This document shows, in pieces, positions 41,601-49,036 of a DNA stretch of 50,521 nt. The notes below the pieces were generated by a model that did not search any database, had not been told where the DNA came from, and saw only the letters and a list, made by a program, of their open reading frames with translations. Origin of the DNA: Longimicrobium sp. Its GTDB lineage: Bacteria; Gemmatimonadota; Gemmatimonadetes; Longimicrobiales; Longimicrobiaceae. The translations under genes were made by a program, and so were the position numbers. The stretch lies in the NCBI GenBank assembly GCA_036389795.1, contig DASVWD010000025.1, positions 1 through 50,521 on the forward strand, written 5' to 3'. Position 1 is the first letter of the stretch, and each line of letters opens with the position of its first letter.

Positions 41601-43789
41601 GAGTCGCGCAGCTCCCGCGAGGCGCGCACGGCCCAGAGCGCCTCCTTCTCGACGTGCGCGAACTGCACGTCGGCGCCCGCCTCCAGCTCCATCAGGTCGA
41701 GCACGAACTGCCGGTAGGCCGCGCGCTCGATCCAGGTGGCGCCGAGGGCGACCGCGATCTCGGAGGGCCCCACGTCCGCCGGCTGCACCATCTCCAGCGC
41801 GTGGACGTTGATGCGGAAGCGCGGGTCGTGCTCCGCCGCCTCGCGCGCCTCGCGGAGCTTCCGGCGCACACGCCCGGAGAGGTACTCGTCGTCCGTCTCC
41901 CACGCGGCGGTCGCGGGGTTCAGGAAGATGCGGCCCTCCAGCTCCGCGACGACCTCCTCCTCGGTGCGCCCCCAGAGCCGCGCGATCAGCGGCAGGTCCA
42001 CGCGGGCCGCGCGGTCGAGCGACAGCAGGAGCGCCTCCTCGGCCGAGGACGCCTCCTCCACGAACGCGAACGGCCGCACCACCCGCTGGGTGAAGATCGC
42101 CGCCTTGCGCACCGTGCCGGCCTCGGCGTCGTAGTGCTCCAGCGCGGCGACGTTCATCGCGTACGGGTCGTCCCGGAACGCGTCGAGGTTGGGGCGGCGG
42201 ACGATCACGTTGCCGGCCGCGTCCTCGATCCGCTTCTCCAGGTTCACGGGCCCGTACTGGCGGACGAACGCGTCGTAGGCGCGGTTCAGCTCGCGGCGCG
42301 CGGCCTCCTGCTCCTCCTCGGCGCACTCCTGGTTCTGCGTGCGCAGCACCTCGCGCTGCGCGTCGCGGATCGCGCAGAGGGCGACCACCTTGTAGACGTC
42401 GCGCTCGTGGCGAAGCCCGTGGAAGACCCAGCGGCCCTCCCGCCAGCGGCGCAGGCGCCCGCGCACCACCTTGAACGCCCCGTCGGCGAGCCCCGCCGCC
42501 GCGGCCGCGTCGGCGAAGTCGATCGCGCCGGCCACGCGCCGGGGCTGGTACACGTCCTCCGGCAGCAGCGCCGCGATCCGCGCGAGCTCGCCCTCCAGCG
42601 TGGCGCCCGGGGCGAGGACCACCGCGGGCTCGCACTCCCGGAACTGGCTCTTCCCGGTGAGTCGGAGGTGCCCGGCCATCATCTCGGGGCGGGCGGCGAA
42701 GTACTCGTTGACCCGGGCCGGGCCGTCCGGGGTCTCCACCTCCACGCTCTCCAGCCACGCCGGCCCCTCCGCCGGCTCGCCGGCCTTCCGGCGCCGCAGG
42801 ATCAGCAGGTCGGTGGTGACCCGCTGCACGGCGCGGCCGCGGAAGGCGCTCTCCGGGAGCCGCACCGCCGCCACCAGGTCGGCGCGCTCGGCCAGGTGGG
42901 CGCGCACCGCGGGGTCGAGCGCGTCCAGGGTGTAGCGGCTGGTGACCAGCGCGACGATCCCGCCGGGGCGGGTGAGCGCCACGCTCTTGGCGATGAAGTA
43001 GTTGTGGATGGTGAAGAGGCGCGGGTTGTGGACGGGGTCGTGCACTGGATAGTTGCCGAAGGGCACGTTCCCGAGGACGAGGTCGTAGGCGTCGCGCGGG
43101 AGGACCGCGTGCTCGAAGCCGCAGACCCGGATGTCGGCGGACGGGTAGAGCGCCCGCGCCACGGCGCCGGCCAGCGGCTCCAGCTCGACGCCGGTCCAGC
43201 GCACCCCCGACTCCGGCGGCGGGCCGTACCCCAGGAACGCCCCCGAGCCCATCCCCGGCTCCAGCGCCTGCAGCCCGTCCCACGCCGGCCCTTCGATCCC
43301 CAGCCGCGCGAGAAGGGCGTAGATCCCGCGCACCAGGGCGGCGGGGGTGTGGTTCGCGTTGGGGGTGCTCGCCTGTGCGGCGCGCCACTCCTCCGGCGTG
43401 AGCAGCTCCTTCAGCTCGCGCCCGAAGCGCCCCCACTCCGGGTGGTCGTCCACGAAGACGCCGGGGAACGGCCCCCAGCCGATGTAGCGGGCCAGGACCT
43501 CCTGCTCCTCGCGCGTGGGCTCGCGCGCCTCGTCCCGCAGGACGTGGAGGAGCCGGACCGCCGCCAGGTTGGCGCGTACCCGGGCGCGGGGGCCGCCCTC
43601 GGGCGCGGGGGTCTCGGGGAAGCGGAAGTCGGGGAATCCGACGGGGACCACCACCGTCTTCGTCCCCTCGCCGGCGTCCTCCGGAACGGTGATCACCAGC
43701 GACCCCTCCGGCGTGAAGCCGAAGAAGCCGAGCTGGTCCTCGGACGGGTGCGTGTCGGCGGTGGGGTCGGCGGGAGCGAGCGAGGCCAT
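38639..43789 (-). CDS. Giant N6-adenine methylase-SNF2-type helicase fusion
   Basis: The protein has 1716 residues. Near the N-terminus QLGFFGF (19-25) resembles a clamp-binding site. A methylase domain follows, with LQALEPGMGSGAFLG (motif I) and DLVLGNVPFGNY in place of NPPY. The second half is an SF2 helicase: HVVGAGKTLAAIL (Walker A), WLFVDEIHLYKN (DEIH box) and VEQRDGRGARRGN (motif VI). A coiled-coil tail ends the protein. Such fusions (COG4646-type, related to phage P1 DarB) are carried by plasmids and phages and are linked to protection from host restriction. ATG 43789 has AGGAG close by. The altered NVPF motif occurs in this family and need not mean loss of activity. Confidence 0.85.
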   Translation of the reverse strand: MASLAPADPTADTHPSEDQLGFFGFTPEGSLVITVPEDAGEGTKTVVVPVGFPDFRFPETPAPEGGPRARVRANLAAVRLLHVLRDEAREPTREEQEVLARYIGWGPFPGVFVDDHPEWGRFGRELKELLTPEEWRAAQASTPNANHTPAALVRGIYALLARLGIEGPAWDGLQALEPGMGSGAFLGYGPPPESGVRWTGVELEPLAGAVARALYPSADIRVCGFEHAVLPRDAYDLVLGNVPFGNYPVHDPVHNPRLFTIHNYFIAKSVALTRPGGIVALVTSRYTLDALDPAVRAHLAERADLVAAVRLPESAFRGRAVQRVTTDLLILRRRKAGEPAEGPAWLESVEVETPDGPARVNEYFAARPEMMAGHLRLTGKSQFRECEPAVVLAPGATLEGELARIAALLPEDVYQPRRVAGAIDFADAAAAAGLADGAFKVVRGRLRRWREGRWVFHGLRHERDVYKVVALCAIRDAQREVLRTQNQECAEEEQEAARRELNRAYDAFVRQYGPVNLEKRIEDAAGNVIVRRPNLDAFRDDPYAMNVAALEHYDAEAGTVRKAAIFTQRVVRPFAFVEEASSAEEALLLSLDRAARVDLPLIARLWGRTEEEVVAELEGRIFLNPATAAWETDDEYLSGRVRRKLREAREAAEHDPRFRINVHALEMVQPADVGPSEIAVALGATWIERAAYRQFVLDLMELEAGADVQFAHVEKEALWAVRASRELRDSVRARKVWGTARASAYRLLEDLLNQRATVIYDTVEEDGKEKTVRNADATLEAQEKAQQIADEFTRWAWADPDRADYLVRRYNECFNDVRLRDYDGSHMTFPGLSSALVPDPHQKNVAWQIVSHGNAGMAHVVGAGKTLAAILASMRMRQLGICSKPLHATMNHMLEQYSREFLQAYPEARLLTAHVEDVSSKEKRRLFFARAASGEYDAIIVTHSAFERLGMSKAFEIRFLEAEVAAFEELLQEAIVEEGERSLTVKQIQVVLRQYEARLKAVSHHGGKDENLTFEELGVDWLFVDEIHLYKNAATRTKIAGMPRAAKPSKRSSDLMMKCAWLESLRPGRGVVGMTGTLISNTIAELHVHLRYMAPDLLREYGIEHFDAFAANFIRRTWQLEPSPDGGGFRMRERFHFTNVPELLGIITQRIDIQLAESLYDPPPAAAEAQEQAPEPELSPPPSMQESAWPRIRVRERGPKRLLQLPRPKLFGGRPEVVTAQPSDELLEYTETLVERAERIRDPDEYVDPRVDNMLLVTNDGRKAALDMRLIDLRLPDHPGSKVNLLVEDVFRRWEETQRDRATQLVFCDLSVPRYDGSFSVYNDVRDKLLARGVPAHEIAFMQEANNSRKKAALQAAIRAGLVRVTLGSTVNMGTGTNVQDRILAIHHLDAPYRPSDVEQRDGRGARRGNIWPYLWIRRYVTERSFDLYVWNLLHYKLEMINRVMMGDPSIREIADNDSVTLSYAEVKALAAGNPMILEKANAEAEIARLKRARSAFLDRQIRARAERQDFPRRLEQAEAMLAATRADLARREGTAGEAFRITVAGQLYTKRPEGGAALRRFVEEACHASRGRETVAVGSFAGFELLAAVHPRMDTALILRGARTYEQDVQLFQSPVHLVQSLEAVPRRLDGIAESYEHQVAYLRTQAAQLEGITDEPFPQEEKLNALVARLREIERALRMNEPGERQDLGALEVATVEEEPEEVSDDAEAVAMAA

Positions 43790-43815
43790 TCTCTCCTCAT
43801 TGCACACAGTGGGGA

Positions 43816-43895
43816 CGCGGGAGGCGCCGGGCGCCGGAATCCACCCCGCTTTTCTCCGCCGGCGGAGTCTCGGCGGGCGCGCGGCGCCTCCCGCG
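43816..43895 (-). promoter_or_regulatory. Leader of the methylase-helicase gene: box inside a 13-base inverted repeat
   Basis: The box GGCGGAGAAAAGCGGGG (43869-43844 on the minus strand) lies about 55 bases before the ATG at 43789. It sits between perfect 13-base inverted repeats (43816-43828 and 43883-43895). Smaller hairpins could form inside, so two competing RNA or DNA structures are possible. Confidence 0.45.
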
Positions 43896-43914
43896 CACGG
43901 CCCGGAACGCGGAA

Positions 43915-43943
43915 AGGCCCACCTCCGAGGGGGAGGCGGGCCT
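43915..43943 (-). terminator. Hairpin terminator after the 43964-44386 gene
   Basis: Stem parts 43915-43920/43938-43943 and 43922-43926/43932-43936 with one mismatch close a short loop, and the minus strand continues with TTTCC. It lies 21 bases after the stop and ends the upstream transcript before the methylase-helicase leader. Confidence 0.6.
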
Positions 43944-43963
43944 ACGACGGGAACGCGCGAGGT

Positions 43964-44386
43964 TCAGCGGGGCGCGAGCGACGCGGTGGGCGCGCTCCCG
44001 CGGAGGAAGTCGAGCAGCTGCTGCACCACCCACGCGGGGACCAGCCGGCCGACGGGGACCTCGTCGTCGGGCGCCGCGTTCAGCCAGTGGAACACCCACG
44101 GGCGGCGGCGGAAGAGCCACGGGTGAGTGGCGGGCCCGACGGCGCGGCCGGAGGCGTCGGTGACGAAGACCTCCCAGGCGGCGACTGCGGCCGGCGGCAC
44201 CGCGGCCCGCGGCTCGCACCAGCGGTGCAGCGCCGACGCCTGCACCGCGACCAAGTAGGTGCCGGCCGGGAGCGGCGCGAAGACGCGGCCGCCGTTCCCG
44301 TCCGCGCACGCTTCGGTGAGGAGGTCGAGGAACGGCTCGCGCGCCCCCGCCTGCGCGGACGCGGGGGTGAGCTGTGGGTTCGGCAT
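43964..44386 (-). CDS. Hypothetical protein
   Basis: The 140-residue protein starts at ATG 44386. It has a beta-like middle (GTYLVAVQASALHRW, AWEVFVTDASGRAV) and several tryptophans (HPWLFRRRPWVFHWLN). No family is recognised. A hairpin separates it from the primase gene upstream and another follows it, so it may be transcribed alone or by read-through. Confidence 0.5.
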   Translation of the reverse strand: MPNPQLTPASAQAGAREPFLDLLTEACADGNGGRVFAPLPAGTYLVAVQASALHRWCEPRAAVPPAAVAAWEVFVTDASGRAVGPATHPWLFRRRPWVFHWLNAAPDDEVPVGRLVPAWVVQQLLDFLRGSAPTASLAPR

Positions 44387-44409
44387 CCGTGTATCCGTAC
44401 GAAAGCGAA

Positions 44410-44438
44410 GCCGGGCGCTGCTCCTGGCGGCGCCCGGC
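44410..44438 (-). terminator. Hairpin after the primase gene
   Basis: A nine-base-pair GC stem (44410-44418 with 44430-44438) with an 11-base loop lies about 30 bases after the primase stop on the minus strand. The following sequence TTCGCTTTCG has a weak T content. It is probably a partial terminator. Confidence 0.45.
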
Positions 44439-44468
44439 GGGGAGGAAGCGAGGACGGAATGCGACCGG

Positions 44469-45665
44469 CTACGCGGCGTGCACCTCCGCCGCGCCGGTGC
44501 ACTCCCAGGCCCGCGTCTCGAGGATGGCGGCGAGCCGCCCCTGCTGGTGGAGCGCGTTGGGGTCTACCTCAGTGATCATCCGCCGCCAGCGCTGCGCGAC
44601 CCACGGCTCGCCGTACGCGGCGACGAGGCGTCTGCGGAGCGCGGCGGCGCCCCGGTCGCCGGCCCGCTTCGGATCCCGACAGTCGTACCAGGCCACGATC
44701 CGGAGCGCGCCGCCGAGCTCCGCCGTCCAGGGGTCGAGCCACATGCCCGCGCCGTAGAGACCGGCCGCGGGCTCGCCGAGCTGGCGGAGCGTCTCCGCGT
44801 TCAGCTCGCCTTCAACTACGTGCACGGTCGGCCGGCGGAGTGCGTCGGCCTCGTAGGGCCAGAGCGGCTTGGCGGCCGCCAGCGTGCGGTAGCGGTTGTG
44901 CTTGTAGTCCGGGTGGTCGGGGAGGAGGTTGCGGAAGCGGATCCCGACCACCTCACCGGCGCGCCGGAAGGGGATCAGGAGCGCCGGGAAGCAGCCGTTG
45001 AAGGGGAGCGTCACCGCTCCGTCCTCCGCAAGCGGGAACCCCGCCGCGGCGAGCTCCTCCATGCCGTAGCTCCCGGCCAGCCGCGCGGCGAGTGCGGCCC
45101 AATCCCGCCGTCCGTCCAGCGAGCGGTAGCCGTACGCCTCCGCCGCGGCCGAGTCGAGGCGGCGCTCGCGCGCCAGGTACGCGGCCCCGCGCCCGGTGAG
45201 CCGCAGACCGTCGAGCACGTCGGAGTAGACCGCCGAAGGGAGGCGCGCGCCCGGGAGCGCGAGGACGGCCGCGAGGTTCCGCTCCTGCGCGCTCGGCTCC
45301 CCGGCGGGTACGGCGGCCGGCCGGGCGCGGGGACGAGACCGGCGGGGCCGCGGCGCGTCCGCGTCGTCGTCATAGACGATGCCGAGCAGGTCGGCGAGGC
45401 GCCGGCAGGCCTCGGCCAGGCCGCAGCCCCAGTGCCGCATCGCCACGTCGAGGTTGGAGTAGCCCCGGCACCCCCGCGGCTGGTCCGCGCCGCACGCCGA
45501 CCAGCACCCGAAGCCCGCGCCCTCGCCCGGGTAGGCGTGGAGCGCGTCCGAGGAGCCGCAGAACGGGCACCCCCACTTCCGCGCCTCGGCCGCCTTCGGC
45601 AGCCCGATCCGCTGGGCGACCGTCTGCGACTCGCGCGCGTTCACCTCCTTCCACGGCAGCGGCAC
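44469..45665 (-). CDS. DNA primase with CHC2-type zinc finger and TOPRIM domain
   Basis: The protein has 398 residues from GTG 45665, with AGGAGG in good position. The N-terminus has a zinc-finger-like cluster (WGCPFCGSSDALHAYPG, then GFGCWSACG). The C-terminal third has TOPRIM-like sequence (VHVVEGELNAETLRQL, IVAWYDCRDPKRAGDRGAAA). It is shorter than DnaG and lacks the helicase-binding tail, as is typical of plasmid and phage primases. It lies next to RecQ and near dnaN, forming the replication group of the element. It makes RNA primers at forks; its partner helicase is not in the window. Confidence 0.8.
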   Translation of the reverse strand: MPLPWKEVNARESQTVAQRIGLPKAAEARKWGCPFCGSSDALHAYPGEGAGFGCWSACGADQPRGCRGYSNLDVAMRHWGCGLAEACRRLADLLGIVYDDDADAPRPRRSRPRARPAAVPAGEPSAQERNLAAVLALPGARLPSAVYSDVLDGLRLTGRGAAYLARERRLDSAAAEAYGYRSLDGRRDWAALAARLAGSYGMEELAAAGFPLAEDGAVTLPFNGCFPALLIPFRRAGEVVGIRFRNLLPDHPDYKHNRYRTLAAAKPLWPYEADALRRPTVHVVEGELNAETLRQLGEPAAGLYGAGMWLDPWTAELGGALRIVAWYDCRDPKRAGDRGAAALRRRLVAAYGEPWVAQRWRRMITEVDPNALHQQGRLAAILETRAWECTGAAEVHAA

Positions 45666-45710
45666 CGGCTACCTCCTGTTGCGGCGTGACGGCGGGCGGC
45701 GGACCCGGCC

Positions 45711-45735
45711 CGCGGCTTTCCTGCGGCTGGGGCGG
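45711..45735 (-). promoter_or_regulatory. Diverged copy of the recurrent leader box before the primase gene
   Basis: The minus strand reads CCCCAGCCGCAGGAAAGCCG, with one A less than in the main family, about 46 bases before the GTG at 45665 and just after the recQ stop. No strong hairpin follows. Confidence 0.35.
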
Positions 45736-45736
45736 T

Positions 45737-47599
45737 TCATCCGGGCCCTCCCCCGCAGCGGTCGCAGTTCCCGCAGCGCGGCGGCGCCTCCTCCCCGAAG
45801 TAGCCGAGCAACGCGCGGCGGCGGCATCCTGCGCCCCGCGCGTACGCCTCCACGGCGTCGACGCGGCGCAGCCGCACGGCGCGCCTCCTCGCCAGGGCGT
45901 CCCAGTCCACGGGGAGCGCGTGGGGCCGGAGCCCGCGGCGGAGCACCCGAGTCCCCGTCTCCTGCTCCCGCCACTCCACCAGCCCCTCCTCCGCGAGCCG
46001 CTCCAGCCGCTCCCGCGCGCGCTTCAGCCCGCCCGTCAGCGCGTCCAGGTCGGCGCGCGCCACCACCTCGCCCTCACCGGGATCGGCGCCGGCGCGGCGG
46101 AGCGCCCGCCAGAGGCCGCGGAGGAACCCCAGGTCGTCCGCCCGGGCGGGACCGGCGAGCGTCGCGGTGATCCGCTCCGGCTCGGCCGCGATCCGGGCGC
46201 GGATGCCGGCCTTTCCCACGGAGACGTGCGATACGACGCCCGCGAGCGCGAGCACGCGGACGCTCGCGTGGAGCGACCGGGCAGCGGGTCCGCCCAGCGA
46301 GCGCTCCAGGTGGGCGAGCGGGCCCGGGAGCCACCCCTCGTCGTCCACGGCGGCCTCCAGCGCAGCGTACGCCTCCTCCACCAGCGCCCGGTCGGGGAAG
46401 CTGCGGTCCAGCAGCAACTCGGCGATCCGCCGGTCGTCGGGGTCGTGGAGGAGGACGCACTCGGCGGGGAGCCCGTCGCGCCCCGCCCGGCCAGCCTCCT
46501 GGTAGTAGGACTCGAGGCTTCCCGGGGCGGCCAGGTGCACCACCGTGCGGACGTCCGACTTGTCGACGCCAAGCCCGAAGGCGTTGGTGGCGACGGCGAC
46601 GCCGACCTGCCCCCCCATGAACTGCTCCTGCGCCTCGGTGCGCGCGGCGGCCGGCAGTTTCCCGTGGTAGGCGACCGCTGGGAAGCCGCATTCGCGCAGC
46701 ACGGCGGCGAGCGCCATGACGTCGCTGCGGGTGGAGGCGTAGACGATGGCCGGCCCCTCGCGCTCGTCCAGGATCTCCAGGACCTGGCGGACCTTGTCGT
46801 CGAACCCGGCCGCGGGGCGGACGCTCCAGCGCAGGTTCGGGCGGTCGAAGCCGGCCACCTGCACCACGGGCGCGTCGAGCCGCAGCACGCTCACGATGTC
46901 GTCGCGCACCTCCGGGGTCGCCGTGGCAGTGAGCGCCACCACCTGCGCCTCCGGGAACGCCGCCCGGTGCCGTCCCAGGCGGACGTACGCCGGACGGAAG
47001 TCGTGCCCCCACTCGCTCACGCAGTGCGCCTCGTCCACCGCGAGGAGGCGGACCGGGAGGCGCCCCACGCGCTCCCGGAACTCCCGCGAGTCGAGCCGCT
47101 CCGGCGAGACGTAGAGGAAGCGGAGCATCCCCGCCTCGGCCGCCTTCACCGCCTCCTCGTTGGCGCGGGGCGTGTTCGTGGAGTTGATGGCGGCGGCGGG
47201 GATCCCGGCGTCGCGGAGCCGGACGACCTGGTCGTGCATGAGCGCGATCAGCGGGGAGACGACGAGCGTGAGCCCGCCCCTGCACAGCCCGCCCAGCACG
47301 TACACGAAGGTTTTCCCGCTCCCCGTCGGCTGGATGGAGACGAGGGTGCGCCCCGCCAGCACGGCGGAGAGCGCCTGCTCCTGCGCCGGCCGCAGCGCCG
47401 GGAGGCCGAAGTGGTGCCGGAGGAGGCTCGTGGCGTCCTCCAGCGAGGGCGCCGCCGCCACACGTGGAGCGGGGCCGCGCGGCCGCGCGGGACGGGCCGC
47501 GCTCCGCGCCCGCCGCGGCGGGGCCGCCACGGGGCCGCCGAGGAGGTCATGGATCGCGTCGGCGTCTGGAGCGATGGTGGGCGATGCGACAGGGGCCAT
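45737..47599 (-). CDS. recQ: RecQ-family ATP-dependent DNA helicase
   Basis: The protein has 620 residues from ATG 47599. After a basic, Pro/Ala-rich lead of about 60 residues it shows all RecQ motifs: LRPAQEQALSAVLAG, TGSGKT, LVVSPLIALMHDQV, LLAVDEAHCVSEWGHDFRP, VALTATATPEV, YYQEAGRAGRDG, and a C-terminal zinc site (CRRRALLGYFGEEA, then CGNCDRC). There is no HRDC domain. RecQ unwinds forks and recombination intermediates 3'-5'. Its place between primase and clamp genes suggests service to element replication; a host copy is presumably elsewhere. Confidence 0.92.
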   Translation of the reverse strand: MAPVASPTIAPDADAIHDLLGGPVAAPPRRARSAARPARPRGPAPRVAAAPSLEDATSLLRHHFGLPALRPAQEQALSAVLAGRTLVSIQPTGSGKTFVYVLGGLCRGGLTLVVSPLIALMHDQVVRLRDAGIPAAAINSTNTPRANEEAVKAAEAGMLRFLYVSPERLDSREFRERVGRLPVRLLAVDEAHCVSEWGHDFRPAYVRLGRHRAAFPEAQVVALTATATPEVRDDIVSVLRLDAPVVQVAGFDRPNLRWSVRPAAGFDDKVRQVLEILDEREGPAIVYASTRSDVMALAAVLRECGFPAVAYHGKLPAAARTEAQEQFMGGQVGVAVATNAFGLGVDKSDVRTVVHLAAPGSLESYYQEAGRAGRDGLPAECVLLHDPDDRRIAELLLDRSFPDRALVEEAYAALEAAVDDEGWLPGPLAHLERSLGGPAARSLHASVRVLALAGVVSHVSVGKAGIRARIAAEPERITATLAGPARADDLGFLRGLWRALRRAGADPGEGEVVARADLDALTGGLKRARERLERLAEEGLVEWREQETGTRVLRRGLRPHALPVDWDALARRRAVRLRRVDAVEAYARGAGCRRRALLGYFGEEAPPRCGNCDRCGGGPG

Positions 47600-47660
47600 G
47601 GAGGTCGCCTGGAGACGGTGGCGGGGGAGCCCCGCCGAGCCGGGCGCCCCCGCCATGAGG

Positions 47661-47671
47661 TGGTACCCCGG
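47661..47671 (-). promoter_or_regulatory. TGGTACCCCGG element upstream of recQ
   Basis: The 11-base element (plus-strand reading) lies 62 bases before the recQ ATG, in the 93-base gap after the Mrr_N-methyltransferase gene. It recurs upstream of parA and in two other gaps. Its role as promoter or operator is inferred from repetition only. Confidence 0.35.
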
Positions 47672-47692
47672 GCCGCGCCGGGCCGCCGGGAG

Positions 47693-48958
47693 TCAGGCCG
47701 CGAAGAGGTCGGCCTGGGCGGGCGGCGCCGGGCGCAGCGGCCCGGGGAGGAAGGAGCGGAAGCCGGGGCTGCGCTCGAAGTGGAAGCTGGAGCCGCGGAC
47801 GTAGGTGAGGGACAGGTCGCAGGCGATCCAGCGGCGGCCGAGCCGCTCCGCGGCCGCGGCCGTCTCCCCGGAGCCGGAGAAGAGGTCGGCCACCAGCCCC
47901 GCGGGCGGGGTGAGGAAGCCGATCACCCGCTCGGGGAGCTCGGGCGGGAAGCGCGCCGGGTGCGGCGGGAGCCCCGTCTCGCGGCAGCGCCGGAAGTAGT
48001 GCGAGTTGCTGTCGGTGTTGGCGGCCGAGAGGAGGGCCCCGGCGATCGCCCCGCCGTTGTCGGCGGAGAAGGCGCCCGGCGCGAGCACGTGCCCGCTCGG
48101 CCGTGCGGCGCCCGCCTCCCCGCCCGCGGCCAGGCGCCGGCGCATCGCCCGGCTGTACGGGCGGAGCACGGCCGTGTTGTCGGCGTAGGGGTGCGGGTGC
48201 TTCGCGAACCAGAGCACCGGCTCGACGTCTGGGACCAGCCGCTCGCGCCGCAGGCACACCCACTCCGCGGGCGCGGGGAGCTTGGCGGGGTTGTGCCAGT
48301 AGAGCGTCTGGCAGAGGACGAGCCCCAGCTCGTCCACCATGCGCAGCACCAGCCGGTGGATCCACGTCGATTCGGCCGGCGCCCCGCGCTCGAACGGCGC
48401 GGCGAGGTTCAGCACCATCGAGCCGCTGTCGCGCAGCTTCGGCCGGACCCGCTCCGCGAGCGTGAGCGCCCAGTCGACCTGCTCGCGCCCGGAGCGCTGC
48501 CCCTCGTAGGCCTTCCGCTGGTCGGGGTAGGGGAGGCTCCCCAGGAACAGGTCGATGGAGTCGTCTTCCACGACCGCCAGGGCGGCCTCCGCCTCCCCCC
48601 AGAGCATCACCCCCTGCTCGGTCACGAACACCTGCACCACCACGCCGGGGAGCGCGTTGTGCAGGGCACGCTCGCCGCGGTCCGTGAGCTCCCACACGCC
48701 GCTCTCGGGTGCGTGCGCCAGCCTCGCCGCCCGGGCGAGCTGGTGCACCCAGCGCACGTGCCGCCCCCACTCGTTCACCTGCGGCCCGGCGGCCCCGGCC
48801 CGCACGCGGCGGGTCCGCTGCTCCTCGTCGAGCCCCGCGGCGTCGGCGAGCCGCGCGCGCACGGTGGCGCTCGTCGCGGCGCCGCCGGCGTCGGCGAGCA
48901 CCTGGAGGAACGGGAAGAGCAGCGCCCCCTGCGAGGGGAGCTTCTTGGCCTCGGACAT
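47693..48958 (-). CDS. Mrr_N winged-helix fused to a DNA methyltransferase, QADLF tail
   Basis: The protein has 421 residues from ATG 48958. The first 100 residues have the layout of the Mrr N-terminal winged helix (LPSQGALLFPFLQVLADAGG, RWVHQLARAARL, GVWELTDRGERAL). The rest is a beta-class N4-cytosine/N6-adenine methyltransferase: DLFLGSLPYPDQ stands for the (D/S)PPY catalytic motif, and DLFSGSGETAAAAERLGRRW is motif I/SAM binding, located C-terminal as in the beta class. The chain ends QADLFAA, with QADLF (47702-47716) resembling a clamp-binding peptide. No cognate restriction enzyme is adjacent, so it looks like a solitary protective methylase. Confidence 0.8.
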   Translation of the reverse strand: MSEAKKLPSQGALLFPFLQVLADAGGAATSATVRARLADAAGLDEEQRTRRVRAGAAGPQVNEWGRHVRWVHQLARAARLAHAPESGVWELTDRGERALHNALPGVVVQVFVTEQGVMLWGEAEAALAVVEDDSIDLFLGSLPYPDQRKAYEGQRSGREQVDWALTLAERVRPKLRDSGSMVLNLAAPFERGAPAESTWIHRLVLRMVDELGLVLCQTLYWHNPAKLPAPAEWVCLRRERLVPDVEPVLWFAKHPHPYADNTAVLRPYSRAMRRRLAAGGEAGAARPSGHVLAPGAFSADNGGAIAGALLSAANTDSNSHYFRRCRETGLPPHPARFPPELPERVIGFLTPPAGLVADLFSGSGETAAAAERLGRRWIACDLSLTYVRGSSFHFERSPGFRSFLPGPLRPAPPAQADLFAA

Positions 48959-48989
48959 GGCTGGAACGCGTGGATGGGGCGCGCGGAAG

Positions 48990-49019
48990 CGTGCCCGGGC
49001 CGACGCGGGCCCGGGCACG
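48990..49019 (-). terminator. Hairpin after dnaN
   Basis: A perfect 12-base-pair GC stem (48990-49001 with 49008-49019) with a six-base loop begins 18 bases after the dnaN stop. The T content after it is low (CTTCC), as in other GC-rich terminators. It lies 32 bases before the methyltransferase ATG and could also be its leader hairpin. Confidence 0.6.
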
Positions 49020-49036
49020 GGGATGGACGCCGCGCG

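Noticed and set aside
40382-44575. Plus-strand open frame of 1397 codons
   Set aside because: It is antisense to the methylase-helicase, whose motifs are all present on the minus strand. Leu/Val/Arg/His-rich composition shows it is a GC-bias shadow.
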